Shown one piece after another: positions 9,199 through 18,420 of a stretch of DNA of 64,000 nucleotides; position 1 is the first letter of the stretch, and each line of letters opens with the position of its first letter. The notes below the pieces were generated by a model. The model saw only the letters and a program-made list of their open reading frames with translations. It was not told the origin of the DNA and made no database searches. The translations under genes and the position numbers were made by a program. Source of the stretch: an uncultured Eggerthellaceae bacterium (lineage in GTDB: Bacteria; Actinomycetota; Coriobacteriia; Coriobacteriales; Eggerthellaceae); contig CAJURX010000010.1 in the NCBI GenBank assembly GCA_910589125.1, positions 30,130-94,129 on the forward strand, written 5' to 3'.

Positions 9199-9212
9199 TA
9201 CAGTGTTGTAAT
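9197..9212. promoter_or_regulatory. ATTACA-N4-TGTAAT palindrome upstream of the ABC transporter genes
   Basis: A perfect 6-4-6 inverted repeat. A near copy, GTGACA-N4-TGTAAT, is found at 11033-11048 upstream of the response regulator gene, so both may be operators for that regulator. It directly abuts the 10-bp direct repeat. Confidence 0.5.
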
Positions 9213-9336
9213 GCAGGAAGGCAGCAGGTTCGCGCAGCGTGCGGGCCTTTCCCTGCGCCTTGCATGCGCAAGCGCGATCCGCATGCCGCCTGCGCCCCCC
9301 ATCAGCGCTTGCGACCCCATCCCCCGCGAGCTGCGC

Positions 9337-10323
9337 TCACACCACGAGCTTCGGGAACGCGATGACGAACCGCGCGCCCCCATCAGGGCCATTCGACGCG
9401 GAGAGCGTCCCACCCTGCACGGACACGAGCGCCTGCGCCAAGGCGAGCCCTATCCCGAATCCCTGCGTGCTGGCATCCCCACGATAGAAGCGATCGAAGA
9501 TGCGCGGGAGGTCATCGGGAGCGAAGCCGGGACCCGTATCCGTGATGACGATGCGCGTGGCGAGCGCGTCCTCGCTCGCACGAAGCGTGACCGCGCCGCC
9601 GCAAGGCGTGTGCTCCATGCAATCCTTCAAGATGTTCTCCACTGCTTCAGTGGTCCAGAGCATGTCCCCCGAGAACGATGCACCCTCCTCCACCTCCAGC
9701 ACCAGCTCCACATCATGCAGGTCCATGGCCGCCATGAGCGGATCTGTGGCACGTGCGGCCATCTGCCGCACATCCACCTGCGCGCGCTCCACGCGTATCG
9801 CACCCGCATCCACCTTCGCTATCTTGAGGAGCGACGTGACCAGCCACGAGATGCGCTCGATCATGGACTCCAGCTCGCGCACGGCCTGCTTGCGCTCGCG
9901 CGCATCGTCGGCGCGCTCCACCTTCGGCAGCATCAGCGTAGCGGCCGTGAGCGGCGTGCGTATCTGATGGGACACATCCGCCAACGCGTCAGAGAGCGCA
10001 TTGCGCTCCGACTCCAACAGCAGGTTCGTGCGCGCAAGGCGGCTGACCATCTTGGAGAGCTCATTGGACAGCACGGCGATGTCGCCTTCGCTGCAATTCG
10101 AGAAGTCGATCTGGCGACCCTCATGCAGCACCTCATCGATCCGGCGTGCGAGCCGCGTGATCTGCGCATGTCGGACGCACGACACGCTCACGAAGAATGC
10201 GAGCGCGACAACACCGCAGAGCACCACCCACAGGCGCGCGGGCTCAGGAGCCACGATCGCGAGAAGGGCGACGCATGCCACGAGGAGCGCGCACTGGATC
10301 GCCACCGTGCGGACGGAGCCCAT
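9337..10323 (-). CDS. Sensor histidine kinase
   Basis: A 328-residue kinase with two N-terminal membrane helices (about residues 8-50) enclosing almost no extracellular loop, a HAMP-like linker, a DHp domain with the phosphoacceptor in DVSHQIRTPL, and an ATPase domain with DTGPGF and GFGIGLALA. The short loop matches intramembrane-sensing kinases that work with FtsX-type exporters. The N-box reads NILKDCMEHT, with Asp where most kinases have the second, Mg-coordinating Asn. The ATG lies 1 nt after the response regulator stop; an in-frame TTG four codons earlier is the alternative. Confidence 0.9.
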   Translation of the reverse strand: MGSVRTVAIQCALLVACVALLAIVAPEPARLWVVLCGVVALAFFVSVSCVRHAQITRLARRIDEVLHEGRQIDFSNCSEGDIAVLSNELSKMVSRLARTNLLLESERNALSDALADVSHQIRTPLTAATLMLPKVERADDARERKQAVRELESMIERISWLVTSLLKIAKVDAGAIRVERAQVDVRQMAARATDPLMAAMDLHDVELVLEVEEGASFSGDMLWTTEAVENILKDCMEHTPCGGAVTLRASEDALATRIVITDTGPGFAPDDLPRIFDRFYRGDASTQGFGIGLALAQALVSVQGGTLSASNGPDGGARFVIAFPKLVV

Positions 10324-10324
10324 C

Positions 10325-11005
10325 TCACTCGCCAACCTTGTATCCCAGGCCCCGCAAGGTCACGATGATGTGCGGGTCAGCCGGATCCGTCTCCACCTTC
10401 TCCCGCAGGCGCTTCAGATACACGTTCAATGCGTTGTCCGAGACGTATTCGCCCGCGCTATCCCAGATGGCATCCCGCAGGTTCTCGCGCGTGACCAGCT
10501 TGCCCTTGTGCTGGAAGAAGTAGAGGAGCAGCCGATACTCCAACGCAGAGAGCGGCACCTCCGCACCTGCCTTCGTCACCGTTGCCGAAGATGCATCCAA
10601 CACGACATCTCCCACGGACAGCATGTTGCCCGCTGGGCTCTTCGCCCTGAGCGCATTGCGGATGCGCGACAGGAGCTCGCGCGGACGGAAGGGCTTGGTG
10701 ATGTAGTCGGCCGCGCCCATGTCCAACCCGGCGACGGTGGAGTATTCGTCATCCGATGCCGTGAGGAAGATGACGGGCATGTCCGGGGAGGTGGACAGCG
10801 CCGCCGCGCAGACCGCGAAGCCGTTCCCCTCGGCAAGCGATATGTCCAAGAGCGCTATGTCGAAGCTACGCTCGGCGAGCAGCGCACATGCCTCACCCTG
10901 CGTCGCGCATGAGCAGACCGCCATCCCCTCGGCTTCCAAGAGGTCGGCTAGAGCGCGCACGATGGCGGCATCATCTTCTACCAACAGCACATCCATGACC
11001 GCCAT
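10325..11005 (-). CDS. OmpR-family response regulator
   Basis: A 226-residue regulator: receiver domain with the acidic pair in LLVEDD, phosphoacceptor Asp in LLDISL, Thr in FLTAS and Lys in ITKPF; then a winged-helix DNA-binding domain ending in HIIVTLRGLGYKVGE. GGAGGG precedes the ATG. It forms a two-gene operon with the histidine kinase, with stop and start 1 nt apart. A GTGACA-N4-TGTAAT element 28-43 nt upstream resembles the palindrome before the ABC genes, so autoregulation plus control of the exporter is likely but inferred. Confidence 0.93.
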   Translation of the reverse strand: MAVMDVLLVEDDAAIVRALADLLEAEGMAVCSCATQGEACALLAERSFDIALLDISLAEGNGFAVCAAALSTSPDMPVIFLTASDDEYSTVAGLDMGAADYITKPFRPRELLSRIRNALRAKSPAGNMLSVGDVVLDASSATVTKAGAEVPLSALEYRLLLYFFQHKGKLVTRENLRDAIWDSAGEYVSDNALNVYLKRLREKVETDPADPHIIVTLRGLGYKVGE

Positions 11006-11032
11006 TATCCCTCCATTCGCCCCTCTCACCCG

Positions 11033-11048
11033 GTGACAGTCCTGTAAT
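11033..11048. promoter_or_regulatory. GTGACA-N4-TGTAAT element upstream of the response regulator
   Basis: It shares spacing and the TGTAAT half exactly with the ATTACA-N4-TGTAAT palindrome at 9197-9212. It lies between the divergent response-regulator and LysR genes, closer to the former. Confidence 0.42.
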
Positions 11049-11106
11049 GGACGGAAAAAGCGGCACGCTCCCCTCGTTGCGAGCTGCATCGTGGATAATG
11101 GGGAAC

Positions 11107-12033
11107 ATGACGCTCCAACAGCTCAGATATCTGCTCGCCATCGCCAGGACCGGCTCCATCTGCTCGGCCGCGCATGAGCTCTACGTGTCCCAGTCCAGCC
11201 TCTCGGTCGCCGTCAAGGACATAGAGAGCGAATGCGGCATCAAGATATTCGAGCGATCCAGCAAGGGGACCACGCTCACCAATGATGGGATCGAGCTGTT
11301 GAGCTACGCGCGGCAGATCGTCGAGCAGGCAGACCTCATGGAATCGCGCTACGCGAAGGACAAGAAGGCACCTGCGCAACGGCTGGCCATCGCATCGCAG
11401 CATTACGCATTCCCCGTGGAGGCATTCCTGGAGTTCGTCGAGGAATACGAGGGCGAGGGCTACACGTTCAGCCTGCGCGAGACCCGCACGCAGGAGATCA
11501 TCGAAGACGTGCGGGAGTTCCGCTGCGATGTGGGCATCCTGTATCTGTCGAGCTTCAACGAGCAGGTCTTGGGACGCGCACTGGAAGAGGCTGGTCTCAC
11601 CTTCACCCAGCTGTTCACCGCGCAGCCCCACATCTTCGTGGGAAGCCATCATCCGCTGGCAGAGCACACGCTCTTGAAGGTGGACGACCTGAGCGATTAC
11701 CCGCGCTACGAATTCGAGCAGGGCTCCGCCAACTCCTTCTACTACGCAGAGGAGCCCTTCGCAGAGCTGCCCCACGAGAAGCGCGTCATCATCTCCGATC
11801 GCGGCACGCTCTCCAACCTGCTCACGCACCACAACGGCTACACCGTATCCACCGGCGTCCTGTCCAGCGAGATGCACTCCGGCATCGCCGCCATCCCCCT
11901 GGACACGAAGGAGCGCATGGTAGTGGGCTACATCGTGCACAAGGAACGCCAGCTCTCAGACCTGGCACAGCGCTACATAGAGATCCTGCGCCTCTTCATC
12001 GAGGAATACAACAAGGGCTTCGCGAGCCTATGA
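11107..12033 (+). CDS. LysR-family regulator next to cysK
   Basis: A 308-residue LysR protein. The helix-turn-helix is in [20 protein letters not shown] (residues about 15-34), followed by the effector domain. The start at [10 protein letters not shown] matches the family N-terminus; an ATG three codons earlier is possible. cysK follows after 19 nt on the same strand, so the two are probably one transcript and the protein is a candidate regulator of cysteine or sulfur metabolism, like CysB/CysR-type LysR proteins. That role comes from context only. Confidence 0.9.
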   Translation: MTLQQLRYLLAIARTGSICSAAHELYVSQSSLSVAVKDIESECGIKIFERSSKGTTLTNDGIELLSYARQIVEQADLMESRYAKDKKAPAQRLAIASQHYAFPVEAFLEFVEEYEGEGYTFSLRETRTQEIIEDVREFRCDVGILYLSSFNEQVLGRALEEAGLTFTQLFTAQPHIFVGSHHPLAEHTLLKVDDLSDYPRYEFEQGSANSFYYAEEPFAELPHEKRVIISDRGTLSNLLTHHNGYTVSTGVLSSEMHSGIAAIPLDTKERMVVGYIVHKERQLSDLAQRYIEILRLFIEEYNKGFASL

Positions 12034-12052
12034 CGAAGAGAAGGAGCACACG

Positions 12053-12988
12053 ATGACCATCCACGCGAACGTGATCGACCTCGTCGGCAACACTCCCCTG
12101 ATAGAGCTCACGCACTACGAAGAGGACCATGGCTTGGATGCGAAGGTCATCGGAAAGGCCGAGTGCTTCAACCCGGCAGGCTCCATCAAGGACCGCACGG
12201 CGAAGGCCATGATCGACGACGCCGTGGCGAACGGCAAGCTCGACCACGATACCGTGATCATCGAACCCACCTCCGGCAACACGGGGATCGCCCTTGCCGC
12301 CATCGCCGCCGCCCGCGGGAACCGCATCATCATCACCATGCCGGACACCATGTCGATCGAGCGCCGCAACCTCATGCGCGCCTATGGCGCTGAGCTGGTG
12401 CTCACCGAGGGCGCCAAGGGCATGAAGGGAGCCATCGCGAAGGCAGAGGAGCTGGCCGCAGAGATCCCGAACTCCTTCATCCCCTCGCAATTCACCAATC
12501 CGGCGAACCCTGCCATCCACGAGAAGACCACCGGCCCTGAGATCTGGGAGGGCACGAACGGAGACGTGGACATCGTGGTGGCTGGCGTGGGAACGGGCGG
12601 CACGATCACCGGAGTCGGACGATTCCTGAAGTCCAAGGACCCGAACATCCAGGTGGTAGCCGTCGAGCCGGCGGATTCCCCGGTGCTCTCGGAGGGGCGC
12701 GCTGGCTCGCACAAGATACAGGGCATCGGCGCTGGGTTCATCCCGGATACGCTGGATACCACCATCTATGACGAGGTCATCGCCATCTCGAATGAGGAAG
12801 CCTTCGAAGCGGGCCGGGAGCTGGCCGCGCACGAAGGGCTCTTGGTGGGGATATCATCAGGCGCCGCTGTTGCCGCAGCCGGAAAGCTGGCGAAGCGGCC
12901 CGAGAACGCAGGCAAGACCATCGTGGTCATCCTGCCCGACACCGGAGAGCGCTATCTGACCTCCGCCATGTTCGACGCATCCGCATAG
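12053..12988 (+). CDS. cysK: Cysteine synthase (O-acetylserine sulfhydrylase)
   Basis: A 311-residue PLP enzyme. The cofactor lysine is K46 in NPAGSIKDR; the substrate loop is TSGNTG near residue 73; the phosphate loop is GTGGTITG near 180; the C-terminal ISSGAA and PDTGERYL blocks are present. It makes cysteine from O-acetylserine and sulfide in the cytoplasm. Length and motifs are standard for CysK/CysM; CysK is favoured because of the [10 protein letters not shown]-terminus. It lies in a likely operon with the preceding LysR gene and 33 nt before fbp. Confidence 0.95.
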   Translation: MTIHANVIDLVGNTPLIELTHYEEDHGLDAKVIGKAECFNPAGSIKDRTAKAMIDDAVANGKLDHDTVIIEPTSGNTGIALAAIAAARGNRIIITMPDTMSIERRNLMRAYGAELVLTEGAKGMKGAIAKAEELAAEIPNSFIPSQFTNPANPAIHEKTTGPEIWEGTNGDVDIVVAGVGTGGTITGVGRFLKSKDPNIQVVAVEPADSPVLSEGRAGSHKIQGIGAGFIPDTLDTTIYDEVIAISNEEAFEAGRELAAHEGLLVGISSGAAVAAAGKLAKRPENAGKTIVVILPDTGERYLTSAMFDASA

Positions 12989-13021
12989 CATCCCTATCCG
13001 CCCCGCATGCAAGGAGTGATG

Positions 13022-15007
13022 ATGGACGAGCAAGAGCTCCGCTACCTACGACTGCTCTCAGAGGCATTCCCGAACATCGCCACCGCAACGACCGAGATCA
13101 TCAATCTGAGCGCGGTCTTGAGCCTGCCCAAGGGCACGGAGATATTCGCCTCTGACATCCATGGCGAATACGAGGCATTCTCCCACCTGCTCCGGAGTGG
13201 CTCGGGCTCTATCCGCCTGAAGATCGAGGATGCGTTCGGAGAGGATCTGACCGCTGCCGAGAAGCGCGACCTCGCCACGCTGATCTACTACCCCCGCGAG
13301 AAGCGCGAGCTCATGCTTGAGCGCGTAGAGGATGAGCGCGCTTGGTACACGACCACCATCGAGCGCCTCATCGCGCTCTGCAAGCAGGCATCCGGGAAGT
13401 ACACGTGCTCGAAGGTGCGCAAGGCGCTCCCTGAGGAATTCGCCTACGCCATCCAGGAGCTCATGAACGAGAACAACATAGCGGTGGACCGCGAGCGCTA
13501 CCACCAGACCATCATCGACGCCGTCATCGCGACCGGGCAGGAAGCCGCATTCGTCGATGAGCTCTGCCGCCTGATCCAGCGCTTCTCGGTCGACCACCTG
13601 CACATCATCGGCGACATCTATGATCGCGGGCCCGCACCCGACGCCATCATGGACACCCTTGCGAACTATCACTGCCTGGATATCCAGTGGGGCAACCACG
13701 ACATCGTCTGGATGGGAGCAAGCCTCGGGCAGCGCGGCTGCATCGCACATGTGGTGCGCAATTGCGCGCGCTACGGGAACCTGTCCATCCTAGAAGATGC
13801 TTACGGCATCAACATCCTCCCGCTGGCTGACTTCGCGCTGGAAGCCTATGCGGAGGACCCGTGCGTGGCATTCGGCCTCAAGGGCGACCCTGACCTGCCC
13901 GAGCGCCAGCTGATGATCAGCCAGAAGATACAGAAGGCCATGGCCATCATCCAGTTCAAGGTGGAGGGCCAGCTGATACGAGAGCGGCCCGAGCTGGGGC
14001 TCTCAGACCGCATGCTCTTGCACAAGATCGACCACGATGCCGGGACCGTCGTGGTGGACGGCGTGGAGTACGCGCTGACGGATACGGTATTCCCCACGCT
14101 CGACCCTGCCGACCCCTACCGGCTGACCCCTCAAGAGGAATCCGTGATGGCACGGCTCGAGCAGTCGTTCACCTCCAGCGAGAAGCTGCAACGCCACATG
14201 AAGCTGTTCTTGGAGAACGGGAGCCTCTACAAGATGGATTCAGGGACCCTCATGTTCCATGCCAGCGTGCCCCTGAACGAGGACGGCACGTTGATGGAAG
14301 CCGAGGTCTTTGGAAAGCGCTACAAGGGACGCGAGCTGTACGATGTGCTGGAGCACCATGTGCGCGACGCCTTCTTCAGCGAGGACGAGGAGGTGCGCCT
14401 GCGTGACCGCGACCTGCTCTGGTGGCTGTGGCTCTCTCCCGCCTCTCCCCTGTTCGCAAAGAGCAAGATGGCCACGTTCGAGCTGTACCTGATAGCTGAC
14501 AAGGCGGCTCGCAAGGAGGTCAAGAACCCGTTCTACTCGCTGCAAGATGACGAGCAGGCCATGGCGGGCATCTTCCGGGACTTCGGCATGGATCCCGAGA
14601 CGTCGCGCATCGTGTGCGGGCATGTGCCCGTGAAGGCGAAGGACGGCGAGGACCCCGTCAAGTGCAACGGCAGGGTGCTCACGATCGACGGCGGATTCTC
14701 GCGAGCCTATCAACCCACGACGGGCATCGCGGGCTACACCCTGATATCGAACTCGTATGGATTCGTGCTGGCAGCCCACGAGCCCCTCTCCTCGAAGCGG
14801 GAAGCCATCGAGAAGGGGCTGGACATCCATTCATCGCGACGCGTCGTGGAGCGCGTGAGCGAGCGCACGCTGGTCGCGGATACGGACAACGGCGCGCGCC
14901 TGCAAGAGCGCGTGGACGATCTGAGCCGCCTCGTGCACGCCTACCGCCAGGGATTCATCCCCGAGCGCAACCCGGGAGCACCGAATAGCCGCATAGCCAG
15001 CGCGTGA
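13022..15007 (+). CDS. fbp: Fructose-1,6-bisphosphatase, class III
   Basis: A 661-residue protein of the Firmicutes-type (class III) FBPase family, about the length of Bacillus subtilis Fbp. The calcineurin-like metallophosphatase motifs are visible: FASDIHGEYEAF near residue 45, IIGDIYDRGP near 197 and WGNHDIVWMGA near 222, with a late histidine in IVCGHVPVK. It converts fructose-1,6-bisphosphate to fructose-6-phosphate for gluconeogenesis. AAGGAG precedes two adjacent ATGs; the second has better spacing. It is convergent with the macrodomain-like gene, 20 nt away. Confidence 0.95.
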   Translation: MDEQELRYLRLLSEAFPNIATATTEIINLSAVLSLPKGTEIFASDIHGEYEAFSHLLRSGSGSIRLKIEDAFGEDLTAAEKRDLATLIYYPREKRELMLERVEDERAWYTTTIERLIALCKQASGKYTCSKVRKALPEEFAYAIQELMNENNIAVDRERYHQTIIDAVIATGQEAAFVDELCRLIQRFSVDHLHIIGDIYDRGPAPDAIMDTLANYHCLDIQWGNHDIVWMGASLGQRGCIAHVVRNCARYGNLSILEDAYGINILPLADFALEAYAEDPCVAFGLKGDPDLPERQLMISQKIQKAMAIIQFKVEGQLIRERPELGLSDRMLLHKIDHDAGTVVVDGVEYALTDTVFPTLDPADPYRLTPQEESVMARLEQSFTSSEKLQRHMKLFLENGSLYKMDSGTLMFHASVPLNEDGTLMEAEVFGKRYKGRELYDVLEHHVRDAFFSEDEEVRLRDRDLLWWLWLSPASPLFAKSKMATFELYLIADKAARKEVKNPFYSLQDDEQAMAGIFRDFGMDPETSRIVCGHVPVKAKDGEDPVKCNGRVLTIDGGFSRAYQPTTGIAGYTLISNSYGFVLAAHEPLSSKREAIEKGLDIHSSRRVVERVSERTLVADTDNGARLQERVDDLSRLVHAYRQGFIPERNPGAPNSRIASA

Positions 15008-15027
15008 AGCCGCTTGGGGGCGCGATG

Positions 15028-15912
15028 CTAGCGCAGCGTCACGCCCTCGGGAAGCTCTACGTTGCGCCAGTCCTCCTCGGCATCCTCATCCTCTGCATCT
15101 GCGTCGTCAACGGGCGCCAGCACTTCTTCCTGCACAGGATCGAACGCAGCACGGAACGCATCGACATAGGCGCGCGGCACCGCGAACACGATCTTGCCGA
15201 TGGAGCCGGGATGCTCCGCTATCCACGCTTGGATGATGCCGATGATCTGGGATGCGTCATAGCCGAGCCGACCGCATCCGAATGCACCCAAGATGAGCGT
15301 CTCGCATCCGTTCGCCGCCGCTATGCGCAGAAGCGTCTCGATGCGCGTGCGCAATGCGTTGTCACATTCGCGCTCTGAGCGATGGTTCTCAAGGGCACGT
15401 GCGCGCATGGGCTCTGAGATGACGATGACGTCCGCCTTCTTGATGGAGCCACCGCGCAAGAACACCACGTCAGGGCAGAGCACGGCACGGTCCGTGAACA
15501 GCATGCCGCGACGATAGTCCCGATTCTTGTCGTAATAGTCCTCCTTCAGCTCGCAGAGCACCGGATACAGGTTGCTCTCCGAGCAGAGGATCTGCTCAGG
15601 TCCGAACGCGCCATCCTCATACGCGCCGCCGGGGCGCGTGAACGACGCTGGATCGACCACCATCACGCGACCTTGCCCCTCGGCCCAGATCGCTTCGGGC
15701 ACGAAGCTGGTCACGACGCGCGTCTCCGTGGCTTCCGCCTGAGCCTCCGGAAGCTCCAGCTCACGGCCAATGCCCTCTTCGTAGATGATGGCACCATCAG
15801 CGGACGCGTGCGCTTCCTTCGAGAATGCGCCGCGCATCAACCCGAGATGCTTTGCCGCTTGCTGTGCGCGCTCCTCGCGTTCGGCACTGCGCTGCTCTTT
15901 CCCGTCTGCCAT
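15028..15912 (-). CDS. TIGR02452/PARG-like macrodomain protein with altered catalytic loop
   Basis: A 294-residue protein. The N-terminal helix region is followed by VVTSFVPE, a RPGGAYEDGAFGPEQ loop, LCSESNLYPVL, the RGMLFTDRAVLCPDV block and LILGAFGCGRLGYD. These match the TIGR02452 family, related to bacterial poly(ADP-ribose) glycohydrolase macrodomains. In active bacterial PARGs the loop ends in QEE and the second Glu is catalytic; here the aligned residues are P-E-Q, so the catalytic Glu is Gln. It may bind ADP-ribose without classic hydrolysis, or use another residue. The tail is acidic. AAGGGAG precedes the ATG. Confidence 0.8.
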   Translation of the reverse strand: MADGKEQRSAEREERAQQAAKHLGLMRGAFSKEAHASADGAIIYEEGIGRELELPEAQAEATETRVVTSFVPEAIWAEGQGRVMVVDPASFTRPGGAYEDGAFGPEQILCSESNLYPVLCELKEDYYDKNRDYRRGMLFTDRAVLCPDVVFLRGGSIKKADVIVISEPMRARALENHRSERECDNALRTRIETLLRIAAANGCETLILGAFGCGRLGYDASQIIGIIQAWIAEHPGSIGKIVFAVPRAYVDAFRAAFDPVQEEVLAPVDDADAEDEDAEEDWRNVELPEGVTLR

Positions 15913-16008
15913 GGAAGCTCCCTTCGCCGCTGAGATACGTGCAGCAATGATATGCCAAGTCGCGCCCGAGCAACAGGGAGAAGCAGGGACGGACGCTCAG
16001 CTGCGCTC

Positions 16009-17232
16009 CTACGCGACCGACACCTCGGCAGCGCGATTGCCCCCTGCCTCGGATGTCTGCAAGCGCCTCTTCGCCGCCGCGAATCCCACGCTCAGGAACG
16101 CCACCGCGAACAAGAGCAGCACCCCCAAGTCCAGGACCGCATCTCCCACGGCGCTACCCGGCCCCATCTGCGCAGCCAGCTGGCATGCATCCGTATACCA
16201 GAAGCCCGGTAGCCAATGCGCAAGGGCCATCACCTCAGGCGACAGCAGCTCGAGCGGCACCCACGCCCCACCCAAGAACGACACGACCATGCCGAAGATG
16301 TTGCCGAAAGCGTTGCACATGAGCGCGCTGACGCCGAATTGCCCCAGCATGAAGCCGAACGCGAGCGCCATGAGGGAATAGGCCAGGATGGCCAGTCCGC
16401 AGAATGCGAGCCCCTCCACGGAGATGGCAGCCACCGCATCGGGGAATGCGATCAGGCCGAGCAGGAGCGTCCATGCGCATGACACCAGCGCGAGGATGCC
16501 GCACGAGAGCGCAAGCTGCACGTTGTAGGAAGCGTAGCTCATGGGGGACGCCAGGTTCCTGCGGCGCACATCCGCGCGATTCATCGTGGATATCAGCATC
16601 CCGATGCAGACCACGATGCCCGCGAACAGCGTATAGGTGGACCACTGGAGGTAGAACACGAACCTGTCCGGTCCCGCGACAGCATCGCTCGCCTGCATCA
16701 CCTGCACATCGGCACGCACGTCCATGACCTGCGCAGTGCGCATGAGCACCTCTTCGAAGGGAGCGTCTGGAGCCTCTACGATGAGCGAGCGCACGCACGA
16801 CAGGTACGCATCCACAGCCTCGTCCATCAGCGCGCCATCAGCCGCATAGTAGCTGTACACGACATCCATCTGCGGCGCTTCCTCACCTGCAAGCGCCGCC
16901 GCGCGGAACGCCTCTTCATACCCCTCGGGCACGACCAGCAGATAGCCTGTCTGCCCCTTCGCCACCGCATCTTGGAATGCCAGCGGCGAATCGGCCACCT
17001 GCACGAGCGTGGCGCGCTCTCCCAAGAACTCCTCCAGCGCCTTCGACAGGGCGCTCTCGTCACGGTCGACCAGGGCAACCTCGACGCTCTCCCCCTGCAG
17101 CAGCTCCTCGGTGCCAGAGAAGTCGAATGACTGCGACATGAAGATGCCCATGAAGCTGAGGCCCACGATGTAGACCAAGAAGAACACCAGGTTCCCGCGG
17201 ATGACGCGCAGGGCGCACTTACAAGCTTGCAT
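16009..17232 (-). CDS. ABC-2 type exporter permease
   Basis: A 407-residue membrane protein: one N-terminal helix (about 14-33), an extracytoplasmic domain to about residue 215, then five C-terminal helices. This is the ABC-2 (YhgE/YhaP-like) permease layout. It is third in the operon ATPase, permease, permease; its start overlaps the previous permease by 14 nt. The two permeases probably form a heterodimer driven by the shared ATPase. The cargo is unknown; relatives move drugs, peptides or lipids. The membrane LuxR gene upstream is the likely regulator. Confidence 0.86.
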   Translation of the reverse strand: MQACKCALRVIRGNLVFFLVYIVGLSFMGIFMSQSFDFSGTEELLQGESVEVALVDRDESALSKALEEFLGERATLVQVADSPLAFQDAVAKGQTGYLLVVPEGYEEAFRAAALAGEEAPQMDVVYSYYAADGALMDEAVDAYLSCVRSLIVEAPDAPFEEVLMRTAQVMDVRADVQVMQASDAVAGPDRFVFYLQWSTYTLFAGIVVCIGMLISTMNRADVRRRNLASPMSYASYNVQLALSCGILALVSCAWTLLLGLIAFPDAVAAISVEGLAFCGLAILAYSLMALAFGFMLGQFGVSALMCNAFGNIFGMVVSFLGGAWVPLELLSPEVMALAHWLPGFWYTDACQLAAQMGPGSAVGDAVLDLGVLLLFAVAFLSVGFAAAKRRLQTSEAGGNRAAEVSVA

Positions 17233-18409
17233 ACCGTTGCCTCCTGAGGGATCGGACCGATAGACCGAGCAGCACCGCTGACATCACCAGCAAGGCCGCG
17301 ATATGCGTGAGGAGAGGACCCAGGCTGTCGTAATACATCACGCTGTAGAATGCCTGCGCGATCTGCGCCGCAGGGTTGATCCACGTCGTCCACGGAGCGC
17401 TTGCCGCTATGGCATCCGCGAGCTGCATGGTCGGCTGTCCGTAGAGCCCCGCGAACATGGAGGCAAAGCACACGATCCCCGTGAGCATCCCCGACTTGCC
17501 GTTCTCAGGCACCTTGGGGATGGCAGAGATGGCACACCCCAGGGACATGGCGGTCAGAGAAGCCGCCGCCGTGACAGCCAAGCACTCCGCATCGCGTCCG
17601 CCGAAATCTATCCCGATCGCGAAGCGCATGACCGCATAGGCGATGGCAAGGCATGCGAAGTTGATGATCCAGCATGCGATGAATGTGGCGATCACCGCCT
17701 TCCCATGGCTGAGTCCCCCGATGGCGCGACGTGCGCCCAGGGCAGAGAGGTTGGGGCGCATCCGCTGGAATGCCAGCAAGCTCACACCGCCTCCGAAGAG
17801 CGCAGCCATCCCCAACAGCGCGAAGTAGTAGCGCACCGACTCCTTCGGCTGATTGTGCGTCACATCCACCTGCGTCGTAGCATCAACGCCTTCGAGCGCA
17901 GACTGCAAGGCAGCAGGATCGGCCAGCATGGCGGGGTCGCGCGCGATCATATCGCGCAGCAACGCAGACTTCGATGCATACTCGTCCATGACCGTGCTCA
18001 CGATCTGCGCTTTGGATAGCTCCATGCCCTGAGATGAAAGGTCGCCCGCGACATGGACCTCAGGGATGCTGCCCTGGAGCTGCACGTAGGCGACCATGCG
18101 GTCATCGTCGCCTGAGGTGTCCTCCACCACGCGCTCCGCTTCTTCAGCAGAGGCCGTGCGCACGACGCTGAACAGCCGCTCATCTCCCGTGGATGTCGCA
18201 TCGATGAAGGCATCGAATGCCTCGCCTTCGGGCGAGTCCTCCGGCTCGACCACAGCGATGCGGATGGGGTCGAGGTTCGCCATCTCGTCGATCGGCCCGA
18301 ACATCATGGAGAACACGCTCATGAGCACGATCGGGAAGACGAGGGACCAGATGATGATCTCAGGCAACCGCACGAGGCTGGCAAGGGTATATCTGATGGT
18401 AGTCAACAT
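17219..18409 (-). CDS. ABC-2 type exporter permease
   Basis: A 396-residue membrane protein with the same architecture as its neighbour: a helix at about residues 15-37 (IIIWSLVFPIVLMSVFSMMF), an extracytoplasmic domain to about 190, then five to six helices. It lies 11 nt after the ATPase stop and overlaps the next permease. It is one half of a likely heterodimeric exporter. The many acidic residues in the external domain are unremarkable for this family. Substrate not predictable. Confidence 0.86.
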   Translation of the reverse strand: MLTTIRYTLASLVRLPEIIIWSLVFPIVLMSVFSMMFGPIDEMANLDPIRIAVVEPEDSPEGEAFDAFIDATSTGDERLFSVVRTASAEEAERVVEDTSGDDDRMVAYVQLQGSIPEVHVAGDLSSQGMELSKAQIVSTVMDEYASKSALLRDMIARDPAMLADPAALQSALEGVDATTQVDVTHNQPKESVRYYFALLGMAALFGGGVSLLAFQRMRPNLSALGARRAIGGLSHGKAVIATFIACWIINFACLAIAYAVMRFAIGIDFGGRDAECLAVTAAASLTAMSLGCAISAIPKVPENGKSGMLTGIVCFASMFAGLYGQPTMQLADAIAASAPWTTWINPAAQIAQAFYSVMYYDSLGPLLTHIAALLVMSAVLLGLSVRSLRRQRYASL

Positions 18410-18420
18410 GACGTGGCCCC

